Of a stretch of DNA of 64,000 nt, positions 47,284 through 56,934 are shown piece by piece; position 1 is the stretch's first letter; every line of letters starts with the position of its first letter. The translations under genes and the position numbers were made by a program. This DNA is from Candidatus Amoebophilus asiaticus 5a2 (GTDB lineage Bacteria; Bacteroidota; Bacteroidia; Cytophagales; Amoebophilaceae), in contig NC_010830.1 of NCBI RefSeq assembly GCF_000020565.1, forward strand, positions 1,778,001-1,842,000, in the 5' to 3' direction. The notes beneath the pieces are model-generated. The model was given only the letters and a program-made list of their open reading frames with translations, had not been told where the DNA came from and searched no databases.

Positions 47284-48984
47284 CTATATTGGCTGTAAAC
47301 CTTTAATATTAAGTTGTAAATTTACTTGCCCTTGGTAATTATTTCTCTCTATGGTATAAGCTATCTTAAATGGCTTACGGTCACACACCAAATGGGCATA
47401 TTTTGCTAATCCAAAACCAATAGCGTCTATACAGATGCCTGAAGCAGGTTCTTGTACCGTTAGTTTTAAATGATTTTCTTTAAGAATTCTATATTTAGTA
47501 GCTATCACTAACTCTGTTGCAAATACAGGCCTCATATTACCATTACCAAAAGGAGCCATCTGGTTAAGAATATTATAAAACTTATTGGTAACCTTTTCAA
47601 GCGGCAGCAACAAATCTATTTTTTGAACAGGAATAAGCAATTCTTGCGAAATAGTGCTAGAGACAACTTGCTCAAAACGTTCTTGAAAAGATATAATATT
47701 TTCTAAAGGTAATGTAAGGCCTGCTGCATGGGCATGCCCTCCATATTGTTCCAATAGCTCAGCACATTCGGTAATGGCCTCATATATATTATAGCCTGCC
47801 ACAGAACGTGCAGAACCTGTAGCCTTATTACCAGAAGCTGTAAGAATGATGGTAGGACGGTAATAATGTTCTATACATCTAGAAGCAACAATACCAATTA
47901 CTCCCTTGTGCCAGTCTTCTTTAAAAAGCACCGTAGTTTTAGCTATTAAACTTGCATCGCTAGCTTTCATCAACTGAAGTGCTTCTGCTGTAATAGTACT
48001 GTCTAAGTATCTTCTAAAACCATTTTTGTCTTCAATCTGACGTGCTAGCGAGCTAGCAGTCACTGAATCTTCTGCCAAAAGTAAATTTACAGCTAAGCTA
48101 CCATGGTCCACCCTGCCTGCTGCATTAAGGCGAGGCCCTAAACCAAAAACCAATTGTGAAATTCCTAATGTCCAGGGTAAATTAGCAACTTGTATAATAG
48201 CTTGTATGCCAAATGAAGGACTATTATTTAAGCGCTTTAGTCCATGGTAAGCAAGTATTCTATTTTCGTCCGTGAGTGGAACTAAGTCGCAGGCAATGCT
48301 AATAGCTACTAAGTCCAGGTATCGATAGAGGATGTCTAATGAAATGTTTTGCTTTAATACAAAAGCTTGAAGTAACTTAAAACCAACCCCACAACCAGAA
48401 AGCTCTTTAAAAGGATAAGGACATGTTTTTTGTTTAGGATCTAAAATTGCATAGGCAGGTGGCAGGCCTTCACCTGGTTCATGGTGATCACATACAATTA
48501 CATCAATTCCTGCTATCTGGGCTTGTTGAATACATTCTGTGGCTTTTATACCACAGTCTAATGTTATAATTAGGGAAATACCTGTCTCAATAGCCCAGTT
48601 GATAGCTTGCTTAGAAACCCCATAACCTTCTTTATATCTATCTGGAATATAGAATTGTAGCTTACTATGATATTGCTTCAAAAAGCCATATACCAACGAT
48701 ACTGATGTAACTCCATCCACATCATAGTCGCCATAGATTAATATTTCTTCTTGGTTCTCAATAGCTCGCAGTAAACGGCCTACTGCCTTATCCATATCCT
48801 TCATAATAAACGGATCGTGCAGATCGGCTAACGAAGGTCTAAAATAATCTTTTGCCTGATTAAAATCAGTTACTCCCTTTTGTACCAATAAAGCAGCAAT
48901 AGAGCTATCTACGCCAATAGCATTGGCTAATGATGCAACCACAGTAGGCTCTGGCATAGTTTGAAACACCCATCTTTTGTCCAT
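47284..48984 (-). CDS. recJ: Single-stranded-DNA exonuclease RecJ
   Basis: 5'-3' single-strand exonuclease used in recombination and mismatch repair. The 566 residues show the DHH-family motif I GDYDVDG at 85-91, the motif SLIITLDCGIKA, DHH itself in VIVCDHHEPGEGLP, and LGPRLNAAGRVDHG. The DHHA1 motif GGHAHAAGLTLP follows. The C-terminal OB-like domain is present. The length is normal and no damage is seen. It starts with ATG at 48984 and precedes lptB. Confidence 0.96.
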   Translation of the reverse strand: MDKRWVFQTMPEPTVVASLANAIGVDSSIAALLVQKGVTDFNQAKDYFRPSLADLHDPFIMKDMDKAVGRLLRAIENQEEILIYGDYDVDGVTSVSLVYGFLKQYHSKLQFYIPDRYKEGYGVSKQAINWAIETGISLIITLDCGIKATECIQQAQIAGIDVIVCDHHEPGEGLPPAYAILDPKQKTCPYPFKELSGCGVGFKLLQAFVLKQNISLDILYRYLDLVAISIACDLVPLTDENRILAYHGLKRLNNSPSFGIQAIIQVANLPWTLGISQLVFGLGPRLNAAGRVDHGSLAVNLLLAEDSVTASSLARQIEDKNGFRRYLDSTITAEALQLMKASDASLIAKTTVLFKEDWHKGVIGIVASRCIEHYYRPTIILTASGNKATGSARSVAGYNIYEAITECAELLEQYGGHAHAAGLTLPLENIISFQERFEQVVSSTISQELLIPVQKIDLLLPLEKVTNKFYNILNQMAPFGNGNMRPVFATELVIATKYRILKENHLKLTVQEPASGICIDAIGFGLAKYAHLVCDRKPFKIAYTIERNNYQGQVNLQLNIKGLQPI

Positions 48985-49475
48985 CTTGCTGTGATATCTA
49001 TTTTATAAACTTCTTGTATAAGAGCAGCTAACCTATATACATGTAATATGGTTTTGTGTTTATTAGCCTAAATCCATTAAGCCATACATTAGTACTAACA
49101 TGTTTATAGCATTATAGCTTACGTCTTAATACAGCGATTTAGTGCTGCAAACAAATGTAAAAAATATCCAAGGCTAATAATAACAACCAGCTTACTAAAA
49201 TTTACTTGCAACCAGCAAAATAAGATATAAGATAATAGCATTAGCACAAATAGCCCTAAGGCAATGTTTTTGTTTGATGTTAAATAGAAGTAATATAATA
49301 CTCAACTTATTTTACATTTAGTTTACCTCTTACGTTTAATTTGGTTAATTGTCTATCAATTACTTTAGCTATACCTACTCTGCTGTATCAATTATCAAAC
49401 TTTCTACAATATCCGCAGCAATAGAAGTACAACTATTTGAAATAGAAATACGATATTTAAGTATCTGATATATAA
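48985..49475. other. Intergenic stretch upstream of recJ and the IS1 copy
   Basis: About 490 AT-rich bases without a recognisable gene. It should hold the recJ promoter (minus strand) and, before the IS1 insertion, part of the region upstream of ftsK (plus strand). Confidence 0.4.
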
Positions 49476-49483
49476 AAAATAAG

Positions 49484-50215
49484 GGTATTGTTAAATTGGG
49501 ATAGGATTAGTAAGTTAGAGGAAAAAGTATGAATTGTCCTCGATGTAATAATACTCAAAGCTGTAAAGATGGAATTGTTAGAGGTAGACAGCGCTACCAG
49601 TGTAAAAGTTGCCGTTTCCCTTACACAGTTAGTCACAAATCAGATGTTAAACCTGTATCTACTAAGCGAAAAGCGTTGCAATTATACTTAGAAGGATTAG
49701 GATTTCGAGCTATAGGCCGTATACTCAACATAAGCTATGGAACAGTCTATCAATGGGTAAAAGCATGTGGAGATCAAGTAAGTTTACCAGAAAGACAAGA
49801 TCAAGTAGATATAGTCGAGATGGATGAAATACACACATATGTGGGTTCAAAAAAGTCTACTGCTGGATATGGATAGCTGTTGATAGATTGAGCAAGCGTT
49901 TTATATCATATGTGTGTGGAGATCGCTCGACACAAACCGGATTGAAGTTATGGGAGCGCGTCAAGGATATAGGCAAGCTGTATTGTAGTGATTATTGGAA
50001 AAGCTACCAGCAGTTTATTCCAAAAGATAAACACCGACAAAGCAAATCAGAAACTTATACAGTGGAAGGATATAATAGCTTAATTAGGCACTATTTAGCA
50101 AGATTTAAGCGTAAAGGAAAATGCTATAGCAAACAGGTGCACATGATAGAAAAATCGCTCAACCTGCTAATGGCCAAGCTAAATAATCAGCTGCCTATCT
50201 TAATTTAACAATACC
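49484..50215 (+). mobile_element. IS1-family insertion sequence with perfect 8-bp target duplication
   Basis: The inverted repeats are GGTATTGTTAAATT (49484-49497) and its reverse complement (50202-50215), giving a 732-bp element. AAAATAAG is duplicated at 49476-49483 and 50216-50223, the 8-bp target site expected for IS1. Perfect ends and duplication indicate a recent insertion. It ends 133 bases before the ftsK start codon. Confidence 0.93.
49529..50208 (+). CDS. IS1-family transposase, two frames joined at a slippery heptamer
   Basis: The first frame (ATG 49529 to TAG 49876) has the zinc-binding N-terminus CPRCNNTQSCKDGIV with CKSC. It then has the helix-turn-helix ALQLYLEGLGFRAIGRIL and the start of the catalytic domain, VEMDEIHTYVGSKK. 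The rest (VYCWIWIAVDRLSKRFISYV, CSDYWKSYQQFIP, then VEGYNSLIRHYLARFKRKGK) is in the -1 frame. The shift falls at A AAA AAG (49849-49855), in the correct phase for -1 ribosomal slippage, and would yield a fused enzyme of about 226 residues. The homologous domain is continuous across the point, so the shift is either programmed or a single-base deletion in the A-run. AGAGGAAAAAGT precedes the ATG. Confidence 0.8.
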
Positions 50216-50348
50216 AAAATAAGAATAGGTAAGATTTCCTTCTTTTTAATGTGGCTGCCAGAAGTATTTTATCCATTATATATTTTCTGTTACCTTTGTC
50301 AGACTATGCTTATAAAGCTATTCCACTGAATAATTTCTCTAAATTAAT

Positions 50349-52865
50349 ATGGCAACTGTACAGAATACCTATAAAGGAAAGAACGACACACCCAGCAAAA
50401 AGAAAAGAAGATTTACATTACCTAGCTTTTCTATAGACCATCGTCTAAGAGTGGCAATAGGTATTCTAATCCAAGGAATAGCGTGCTTTTTATGTATTGC
50501 CTTTATTTCACATTTTGTACATGGGAGATTTGACCAGGGAGTCTTAGAATCAGTTCAAGAACTAGGCATAAAAAACGCTGGAAAACTTATGCATAACTGG
50601 CTAGGTATTGTGGGAGCTATGGCTTCCTACTATTTTATGTTTAGATGGCTAGGCATAACCGCCTTTCTCATCATTCCTCCACTTTATCTACTAGGTGCTA
50701 AGTTTACTCAAAGCAGATTTTGGAAGACTTGGAGTCTTTATCGGGCAACTGCTTTTTCTGTGTTTGGCATACTTTGGGTAAATGTAGCATTGGGCTACAT
50801 AGCTTTATTATTCCCAACCAAAGAACTGTTTGATAATTTATTGGGTGGTGTAGCCTTTGAATTAGGTATACTATTTGATAGTCTGCTGGGCTGGGGTACC
50901 CTTATCTTTTTATGTACAGTTTTATTAATATTTATCATTTACTATTTTAATATTACTTCATTTAGAAATTTATTTCCTTTTATTAAGACAAGTTCTTCCA
51001 AGATCGAACCTATACAAAAGACATCACCGCTTTCTACTTCTACACAAACCAGTAATCCTACAAATGCATCATTTAGTAGATTTCTAGAGCCAGAAGAAGA
51101 GTTAAAAGAAACGGATGATGAATATAAAGAATCAGAAGAGGAGGAAATAGAAAATTCCAAACATGCTTATTTAAACGAGAAAATATATGCTAATACTTCT
51201 GCCGAAGTACCTTTGTCTATCGTAGATACTACTGTATCAGAAGAAGATGCACCATCAAAGTTTATAGAAGAAAATAATAGCACTATTACTACAAATCACA
51301 GTGCTCTATTGCATGAAAACAAAAAAGACCTTAGTACAGAAAATACATTAGAAGATTATGATCCAAAGCTAGAGCTTTCTGCATACCACTACCCTACTGT
51401 TGACTTATTAGAGGTCAGAGAAGCTCTTAAAAAAGAAGTTAGCCAAGAAGAGCTTGAGCAAAACAAAGATAAAATTGTAAAAACGCTAACCGATTTTAAA
51501 ATTGGGATTTCTAGTATAAAAGCCACTATTGGGCCAACTGTTACCTTATATGAAATTGTACCAGAAGCAGGCGTTAAAATCTCTAAAATTAAAAATTTAG
51601 AAGATGATATAGCACTTAGCTTAGCTGCATTAGGCATCCGTATTATTGCTCCTATCCCTGGCAAAGGGACTATTGGTATTGAAGTACCTAACAAAAATCG
51701 AGAAATGGTACCTTTTAGAGATATGTTGCTGAGCGATAAATTTTTAAAAAGTAACATGGAATTGCCTATTGTATTAGGCAAAAGTATTTCCAATGAGGCA
51801 GTAATAGTAGATTTAGCACGTATGCCTCATGTGCTTATTGCAGGTGCTACTGGGCAAGGAAAATCTGTTGGTTTAAATGTATTGCTTGCATCATTGATTT
51901 ATAAAAAGCATCCTTCACAACTCAAACTAGTGTTGGTGGACCCAAAAAAAGTAGAACTATCGCTTTTTAGCCACTTAGAACGTCACTTTTTAGCCAAGCT
52001 TCCACAAAGCGAGGAACCTATTATTACTGAAACAAAGAAAGTAGTCCATACCCTTAACTCGCTATGTTTAGAAATGGATCTTCGCTACGAATTACTGAAG
52101 CAAGCAGGCACTAGAAATATTAAAGAATATAACGACAAATTTGTCAAACGTAGGCTTAACCCAGAAAAAGGACATCGCTTTTTACCTTATATTGTATTAG
52201 TTATTGATGAATTTGCTGATATGATGATGACAGCAGGTAAAGAAGTAGAAATGCCTATTGCTAGGTTAGCCCAGCTAGCTAGGGCCATTGGTATACATTT
52301 GGTGTTAGCTACCCAACGGCCATCCGTAAATGTTATTACTGGTATCATTAAAGCCAACTTTCCTGTACGTATATCGTTCAGGGTTACTTCTAAAGTAGAT
52401 TCTAGAACTATATTAGACACAGGTGGTGCAGAGCAATTGGTAGGACAAGGAGATATGCTACTTGCCATGAATTCATCTATCATTCGGTTGCAATGTCCTT
52501 TCTTAGATACACATGAGATAGAACATATTTGTGATTATATAGGTGCTCAGCGCGGTTATGAGTCAGCTTATATGCTACCTGCTTATGAGGAAGATGAGGA
52601 CGATAGCAGAGCAGAGCTAGACTTAGGAGACATTGATCCACTTTTTGAAGAAGCAGCTAGACTAATTGTAGCACACCAACAAGGAAGCACCTCACTGATA
52701 CAAAGAAAATTAAAACTCGGCTATAATCGAGCAGGCAGACTAATAGATCAGTTGGAAGCAGCTGGTATTGTAGGACCCTTTGAAGGAAGTAAGGCAAGAG
52801 AAGTATTAATAACGGATGAACGCAGTTTAGAAATGATTCTTCGTAGTCAGCAAGAGAATGTATAA
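50349..52865 (+). CDS. ftsK: DNA translocase FtsK
   Basis: Septum-bound motor that clears and aligns chromosome ends at division, 838 residues. The N-terminus has four or five membrane segments (IGILIQGIACFLCIAFISHF to TLIFLCTVLLIFIIYYF). An acidic, low-complexity linker covers about 220-340 (EEELKETDDEYKESEEEEIE). The RecA-like motor has Walker A GATGQGKSVGLN near 498 and Walker B VLVIDEFADMM, and ends with a winged helix (LIQRKLKLGYNRAGRLIDQL). The start ATG is at 50349. An IS1 copy lies upstream and may have displaced its promoter. lolA and a SIMPL-domain gene follow closely on the same strand. Confidence 0.95.
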   Translation: MATVQNTYKGKNDTPSKKKRRFTLPSFSIDHRLRVAIGILIQGIACFLCIAFISHFVHGRFDQGVLESVQELGIKNAGKLMHNWLGIVGAMASYYFMFRWLGITAFLIIPPLYLLGAKFTQSRFWKTWSLYRATAFSVFGILWVNVALGYIALLFPTKELFDNLLGGVAFELGILFDSLLGWGTLIFLCTVLLIFIIYYFNITSFRNLFPFIKTSSSKIEPIQKTSPLSTSTQTSNPTNASFSRFLEPEEELKETDDEYKESEEEEIENSKHAYLNEKIYANTSAEVPLSIVDTTVSEEDAPSKFIEENNSTITTNHSALLHENKKDLSTENTLEDYDPKLELSAYHYPTVDLLEVREALKKEVSQEELEQNKDKIVKTLTDFKIGISSIKATIGPTVTLYEIVPEAGVKISKIKNLEDDIALSLAALGIRIIAPIPGKGTIGIEVPNKNREMVPFRDMLLSDKFLKSNMELPIVLGKSISNEAVIVDLARMPHVLIAGATGQGKSVGLNVLLASLIYKKHPSQLKLVLVDPKKVELSLFSHLERHFLAKLPQSEEPIITETKKVVHTLNSLCLEMDLRYELLKQAGTRNIKEYNDKFVKRRLNPEKGHRFLPYIVLVIDEFADMMMTAGKEVEMPIARLAQLARAIGIHLVLATQRPSVNVITGIIKANFPVRISFRVTSKVDSRTILDTGGAEQLVGQGDMLLAMNSSIIRLQCPFLDTHEIEHICDYIGAQRGYESAYMLPAYEEDEDDSRAELDLGDIDPLFEEAARLIVAHQQGSTSLIQRKLKLGYNRAGRLIDQLEAAGIVGPFEGSKAREVLITDERSLEMILRSQQENV

Positions 52866-52910
52866 AATAACTATCAAGCAACAATTACTAACTATATAAA
52901 AGCTAGAAAC

Positions 52911-53555
52911 ATGTATAAGAAATTAAGTTGCCTGGTTTTTATATTATGTTGCTATTCATCTCCTAGCCTGGCAAAAATCAAACCACATAGCCAAGCAAGA
53001 AAAGTATTAGCGAACATTAAAACGCCCAACAGCTTTCAAGCAGATTTTATTTATACTAGACAAGAAAAAGATGCTGAAGAGCCACAACAAATAAAAGGGA
53101 AGGTATGGGCAAAAGGCAATAGATACAAAATTGTATTAGACGAGCAAGTTGTAATTAGTAATGGAGAAATTGTATGGAATTATTTACCAGAACTTCATGA
53201 AGTACATATTAATAATTTTGAAGATGAAGAAGCAGCACTATTTTCTCCGATACAACTTATGCATATACACCAGCAAGGATTTATACCTATTGCTTTGAAG
53301 TCCATTACCATTGATAAAATAGAGTATGATATATTGGAATTAATAGCTAGTGACCAAGATAATTTTATTAAACACCTTAGCTTAACTATTGGAAGAAAAA
53401 GTCATCAAATAAAGCACATTAAAGCTTTTGATAACAATGAGATAACACATAGCTTTATGATCATGAATGCAGTGTTAGATGTGGATTTAGAAGACAGCTA
53501 TTTTGAATTTGATACAACAGAATATACAGATTTGGAGATAGTTGATTTACGATAA
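52911..53555 (+). CDS. LolA-like outer membrane lipoprotein carrier
   Basis: Periplasmic protein of 214 residues with signal peptide MYKKLSCLVFILCCYSSPSLA. The LolA fold follows: ANIKTPNSFQADFIYTRQEK, GKVWAKGNRYKIVLDEQVVI and the conserved NGEIVWNYLPELHEVHIN. LolA carries lipoproteins to the outer membrane. The divergent Bacteroidota versions share the half-barrel, so the exact cargo is inferred. It starts 45 bases after ftsK and ends 30 bases before the SIMPL gene; ftsK-lolA neighbours are common in Bacteroidota. Confidence 0.85.
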   Translation: MYKKLSCLVFILCCYSSPSLAKIKPHSQARKVLANIKTPNSFQADFIYTRQEKDAEEPQQIKGKVWAKGNRYKIVLDEQVVISNGEIVWNYLPELHEVHINNFEDEEAALFSPIQLMHIHQQGFIPIALKSITIDKIEYDILELIASDQDNFIKHLSLTIGRKSHQIKHIKAFDNNEITHSFMIMNAVLDVDLEDSYFEFDTTEYTDLEIVDLR

Positions 53556-53585
53556 AGCTCTTAATTTATATTAAATTATCCTGTT

Positions 53586-54299
53586 ATGAACAATACATTT
53601 GATACACGGAACTATGGTTTATTAAAAATCATGTTACTTAGCTTATCTTTTATTATATCCAGTGCTATCCTAGGATCTTATCTCCTTAAATCGCGCCAAA
53701 GTCAAAGAAGTGTAACAGTAAGGGGACTAGCTGAACGAGATGTGGCCGCCAATTTAGGGATATGGCCTGTCTGTTTCCGTGTAGCAGACGATGATTTAGT
53801 TATTTTAAAACAAAAAATTGAAAAGCAACGTAATGTAATCACAGAATTTTTATCCAAGCTAGGATTTAAGTCAACAGAAATTACTTATGGCGTACCTGAA
53901 ATTGACGATAAAGAAGCTAGTAATTATAGAGCAGATAGAAAGCTTAGATATGCAGCCCAACTAACCATTACAGTTCGCTCCGATAATGTCGCTGGTTTAG
54001 AACAGGCATTACAAAAATCTGAAGAATTAGTTGCAAGAGGTATTGTCCTTGACGCTGATAGATGGGAACATCGCTACAAATTTATTTTCACTGAACTAAA
54101 CGAGCTTAAACCAGCTATGATCCAACAAGCTACGCTAGAAGCACGTAAGGCCGCTGAGCAATTTGCTAAAGATTCAGGCAGTAAAGTAGGCAATATATGC
54201 CATGCAACACAAGGGTTATTCTCTATAGAAGATACGCATATACCTACAAAAAAGCATATACGTGTGGTAACTACTGTACAATACACACTTATAGACTAG
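53586..54299 (+). CDS. SIMPL domain protein (DUF541)
   Basis: A 237-residue envelope protein with one N-terminal anchor (IMLLSLSFIISSAILGSYLL). A SIMPL/DUF541 domain follows, starting RSVTVRGLAERDVAANLGIW and including AAQLTITVRSDNVAGLEQAL and ATLEARKAAEQFAKDSGSKV. The family is common in bacteria and its function is poorly defined. It is the third gene of the likely ftsK-lolA-SIMPL transcript. It starts with ATG at 53586. Confidence 0.88.
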   Translation: MNNTFDTRNYGLLKIMLLSLSFIISSAILGSYLLKSRQSQRSVTVRGLAERDVAANLGIWPVCFRVADDDLVILKQKIEKQRNVITEFLSKLGFKSTEITYGVPEIDDKEASNYRADRKLRYAAQLTITVRSDNVAGLEQALQKSEELVARGIVLDADRWEHRYKFIFTELNELKPAMIQQATLEARKAAEQFAKDSGSKVGNICHATQGLFSIEDTHIPTKKHIRVVTTVQYTLID

Positions 54300-54579
54300 T
54301 AATCCGCATAAACAACAATTACCTCACCCATATTATTATCTAAGCAAAAGATATATATTAGCTGGCTTGGCATAGCCTTAACAATAATTATTATAGTAGC
54401 TTGTATATCTCTGCCGGTTAATAAAATAAGGGTAATGGCTATATAAAAGACAAAGACAAGAATATATAACGTTTGCTCCTATATTTCCTTTCTCATAACA
54501 TATAGAACTTTCAGCTTATCCATATAAATTTGTACCATTCAAATAATAGCAACTCTATACTATTTAATATAAACTAAGC

Positions 54580-55788
54580 ATGACCGAATTTCTTTCTGAC
54601 CGTATAAACCTACTACCGCAATCAGCTACCTTGGCCATGAATAAGCAATCTCAATTATTAAAAGCACAAGGTTATGATGTATGTGACTTAAGCATAGGAG
54701 AACCTAATTTCCCAACACCTCTATACATACAGCAAGCTGCCAAAGAAGCTATTGATAGCGGGTCTTACTTTACTTACTCACCTGTAGCTGGCTACCTAGA
54801 TTTAAGAGCTGCCATTACAAAAAAACTAGCTAAGGAAAATAACATTATCTGTACGCCAGAACAAATTGTTGTTTCCACAGGAGCCAAACAATCTTTATCC
54901 AACCTATTTCTATGTTTATTAAACCCTGGCGATGAAGTAATTGTATATACACCTTATTGGGTAAGTTATGCTTCTATTGTACAACTAGCAGGTGGCAAGC
55001 CTATATTCTTAAAAGGAAGTAAGGAAAACAATTATGAGCCTACTAGCGAACAATTAGAACAAGCCATAACAAATAAAACAAAAGCCATTATTTTCTCTTC
55101 TCCGAGCAACCCAACAGGTTCTGTGTTATCGAAATCTTCTTTAATGGCTATAGCAGAAGTATTGGAAAGACATAAGCATGTGTTAGTAGTTGCTGACGAA
55201 ATTTATGAGCATATCAATTTTACAGATGATTTTACAAGCATAGGCTCTATAGCTAGTATACAAGACCGAGTAGTTACTATTAATGGCTTTTCTAAAAGTT
55301 ATGCTATGACTGGTTGGCGAGTAGGTTATTTGGCTGCTCCCCTATGGATTGCTAAAGCTTGCGAAAAAATACAAGGCCAGCTTACTTCTGGTACCTGCTC
55401 TATTTCTCAGCGAGCAGCCTTAGCTGCTTTTGATGTAGACATGCAAGTTATAGCAGAGATGCGAGCTATTTATAAACGAAGAAGAGATCTGGCTATAAAG
55501 GGTATAAGCAACCTACCAGGAGTTACATGCAATATACCACTTGGTGCTTTTTATCTTTTTCCAGATATCAGCTATTATTTTGGTTATACAGATGGAGAGC
55601 AAGCTATTAGAACTGCAGAGGACTTTTGTATGTATATTCTAAAAGAAGCCAAAGTTACTTTAGTAGATGGTGCTGCTTTTGGAGAGCCTAACTGTATTAG
55701 ACTGTCTTATGCTACTTCTGATGAAGTGATACAAGAAGCTATGGAGCGTATGCAAAAGGCTTTGCAAAAGCTCTCTCCTAGTCGGTAA
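54580..55788 (+). CDS. Class I aminotransferase (aspartate aminotransferase-like)
   Basis: PLP enzyme of fold type I, 402 residues, most like the Bacteroidota/thermophile aspartate aminotransferases. It shows DLSIGEPNFPTP, YSPVAGYLDLRAAI, VSTGAKQSLSNLF, the SSPSNPTGS motif, VADEIYEHINF, and the Schiff-base lysine K239 in FSKSYAMTGWRVGY. The C-terminal arginine that binds the substrate carboxylate is in NCIRLSYATS. It probably interconverts aspartate/glutamate and their oxo-acids; alanine or aromatic substrates are not excluded. It is a single gene, about 280 bases after the SIMPL gene. Confidence 0.92.
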   Translation: MTEFLSDRINLLPQSATLAMNKQSQLLKAQGYDVCDLSIGEPNFPTPLYIQQAAKEAIDSGSYFTYSPVAGYLDLRAAITKKLAKENNIICTPEQIVVSTGAKQSLSNLFLCLLNPGDEVIVYTPYWVSYASIVQLAGGKPIFLKGSKENNYEPTSEQLEQAITNKTKAIIFSSPSNPTGSVLSKSSLMAIAEVLERHKHVLVVADEIYEHINFTDDFTSIGSIASIQDRVVTINGFSKSYAMTGWRVGYLAAPLWIAKACEKIQGQLTSGTCSISQRAALAAFDVDMQVIAEMRAIYKRRRDLAIKGISNLPGVTCNIPLGAFYLFPDISYYFGYTDGEQAIRTAEDFCMYILKEAKVTLVDGAAFGEPNCIRLSYATSDEVIQEAMERMQKALQKLSPSR

Positions 55789-56190
55789 AGTGTACGCTAT
55801 CCCAATTTTATAATATGGCGTGGCAATCGACTAATAGTATACATTAGGCTTATTATTTCTGGGCTGCCACATTATCGCTCATAAGATGACACCTTTATTA
55901 TGGCGAAAATATAAATTAAGCGTAGCCATAAAGCAGGTGACATACTGATTATAATAGACTTGGTGAACTAGCGAAGAAGCACAGCATATAGGCTATAATC
56001 ACATGGCCATAAGCTCTTTAATATGCAAATAAGAGAGTTACTACGAAACTAAAAATAATTGTGTGATTTGATATTATTTCTCTAAATACAATAGGCTTTC
56101 ACAGGGGTTCGAAGGAAAAATTACTGTATCTGTTAAAATTCTTTTTTTCAGTTTTATTTTAAGGTTTACAAATACTAGACCAGCAAGCGT
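55789..56190. other. Intergenic stretch
   Basis: About 400 bases between converging genes with no recognised gene, tRNA or strong terminator. Parts may be old gene debris, but no family could be named. Confidence 0.4.
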
Positions 56191-56631
56191 TTATTGCTTA
56201 ACTTTTGTAAGCTTTTGTTGACGGCGTATATTTTCAAGCAGCTTTATCCATATTGTTAGACTTTCTATAGCCTGTTTTACATTATTTGCTTTGAAACCAG
56301 CCTCGTCCCTTACTCGCCGTAAAAGGCGTTCTATTTTTTTCTGTGCCTTTATACTACCTGCCTCTGCATCATACTGTGCTTCTCTTAAATCCTTTAGTAT
56401 TTCCTTGGCGAGATACAATTGTTGGTTGGCTGCTGATGGATAACCCTTTGCCTCAGGTATTACTTTCTCTTTTAAGATATACCACTTAGACCGCCTAGTG
56501 ATTTGTTGGAGCTCCTGCATTAAATTTTTCTCTTCTTCTTTAAGCTTGTTGAATTGTTGAGTCCGATTACAACTTACTACTAGCATCACTAGCAATAGCA
56601 AAGCCATCATTTCTTTTAGGCACCTTGACAT
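56191..56631 (-). CDS. Small helical lipoprotein, function unknown
   Basis: A 146-residue protein with a lipoprotein signal (MMALLLLVMLVVSC; lipobox VVSC with C21). The mature part is strongly helical and charged (FNKLKEEEKNLMQELQQITR, KIERLLRRVRDE, TIWIKLLENIRRQQK), probably a short coiled coil anchored in the envelope. I do not recognise a family. The ATG at 56631 fits the signal. It stands alone and converges with the aminotransferase gene. Confidence 0.7.
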   Translation of the reverse strand: MSRCLKEMMALLLLVMLVVSCNRTQQFNKLKEEEKNLMQELQQITRRSKWYILKEKVIPEAKGYPSAANQQLYLAKEILKDLREAQYDAEAGSIKAQKKIERLLRRVRDEAGFKANNVKQAIESLTIWIKLLENIRRQQKLTKVKQ

Positions 56632-56934
56632 GGTAATAGAGGAGTTAATTAAATGATATGTTCTTTTAATAGAAGTTAGCTATATCTCCATTATTTTACA
56701 AACTCATCCTGTGTATTTATCTCACTTTCTATTAACAATTTATTTACGCAATATCCTAATGCTGAATTGTGGTGTAGTAGGTTAGCAAAATAACACTATA
56801 CCCAATACGATAACACTAAGCTTAACAATAACTATTTAGTTCATTTTCCTTGTCTTATTCAAGAGTAAATCTTAGATTATAAAGAACAAGTTTATGTTAT
56901 TAACCCATAATTCTGAACACATTATTATTTTACT
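56632..56934. other. Divergent intergenic region
   Basis: About 300 AT-rich bases between two divergently transcribed envelope-protein genes. It should carry both promoters, but no confident consensus was identified. Confidence 0.35.

Noticed and set aside
49888..50208. Separate gene of 106 codons after the IS1 N-terminal frame
   Set aside because: The catalytic domain is continuous across the frame change, so it is the second half of one transposase.
50251..50436. 61-codon open frame ahead of ftsK
   Set aside because: It overlaps the ftsK start in another frame, has no recognisable feature, and arises at the IS1 border.
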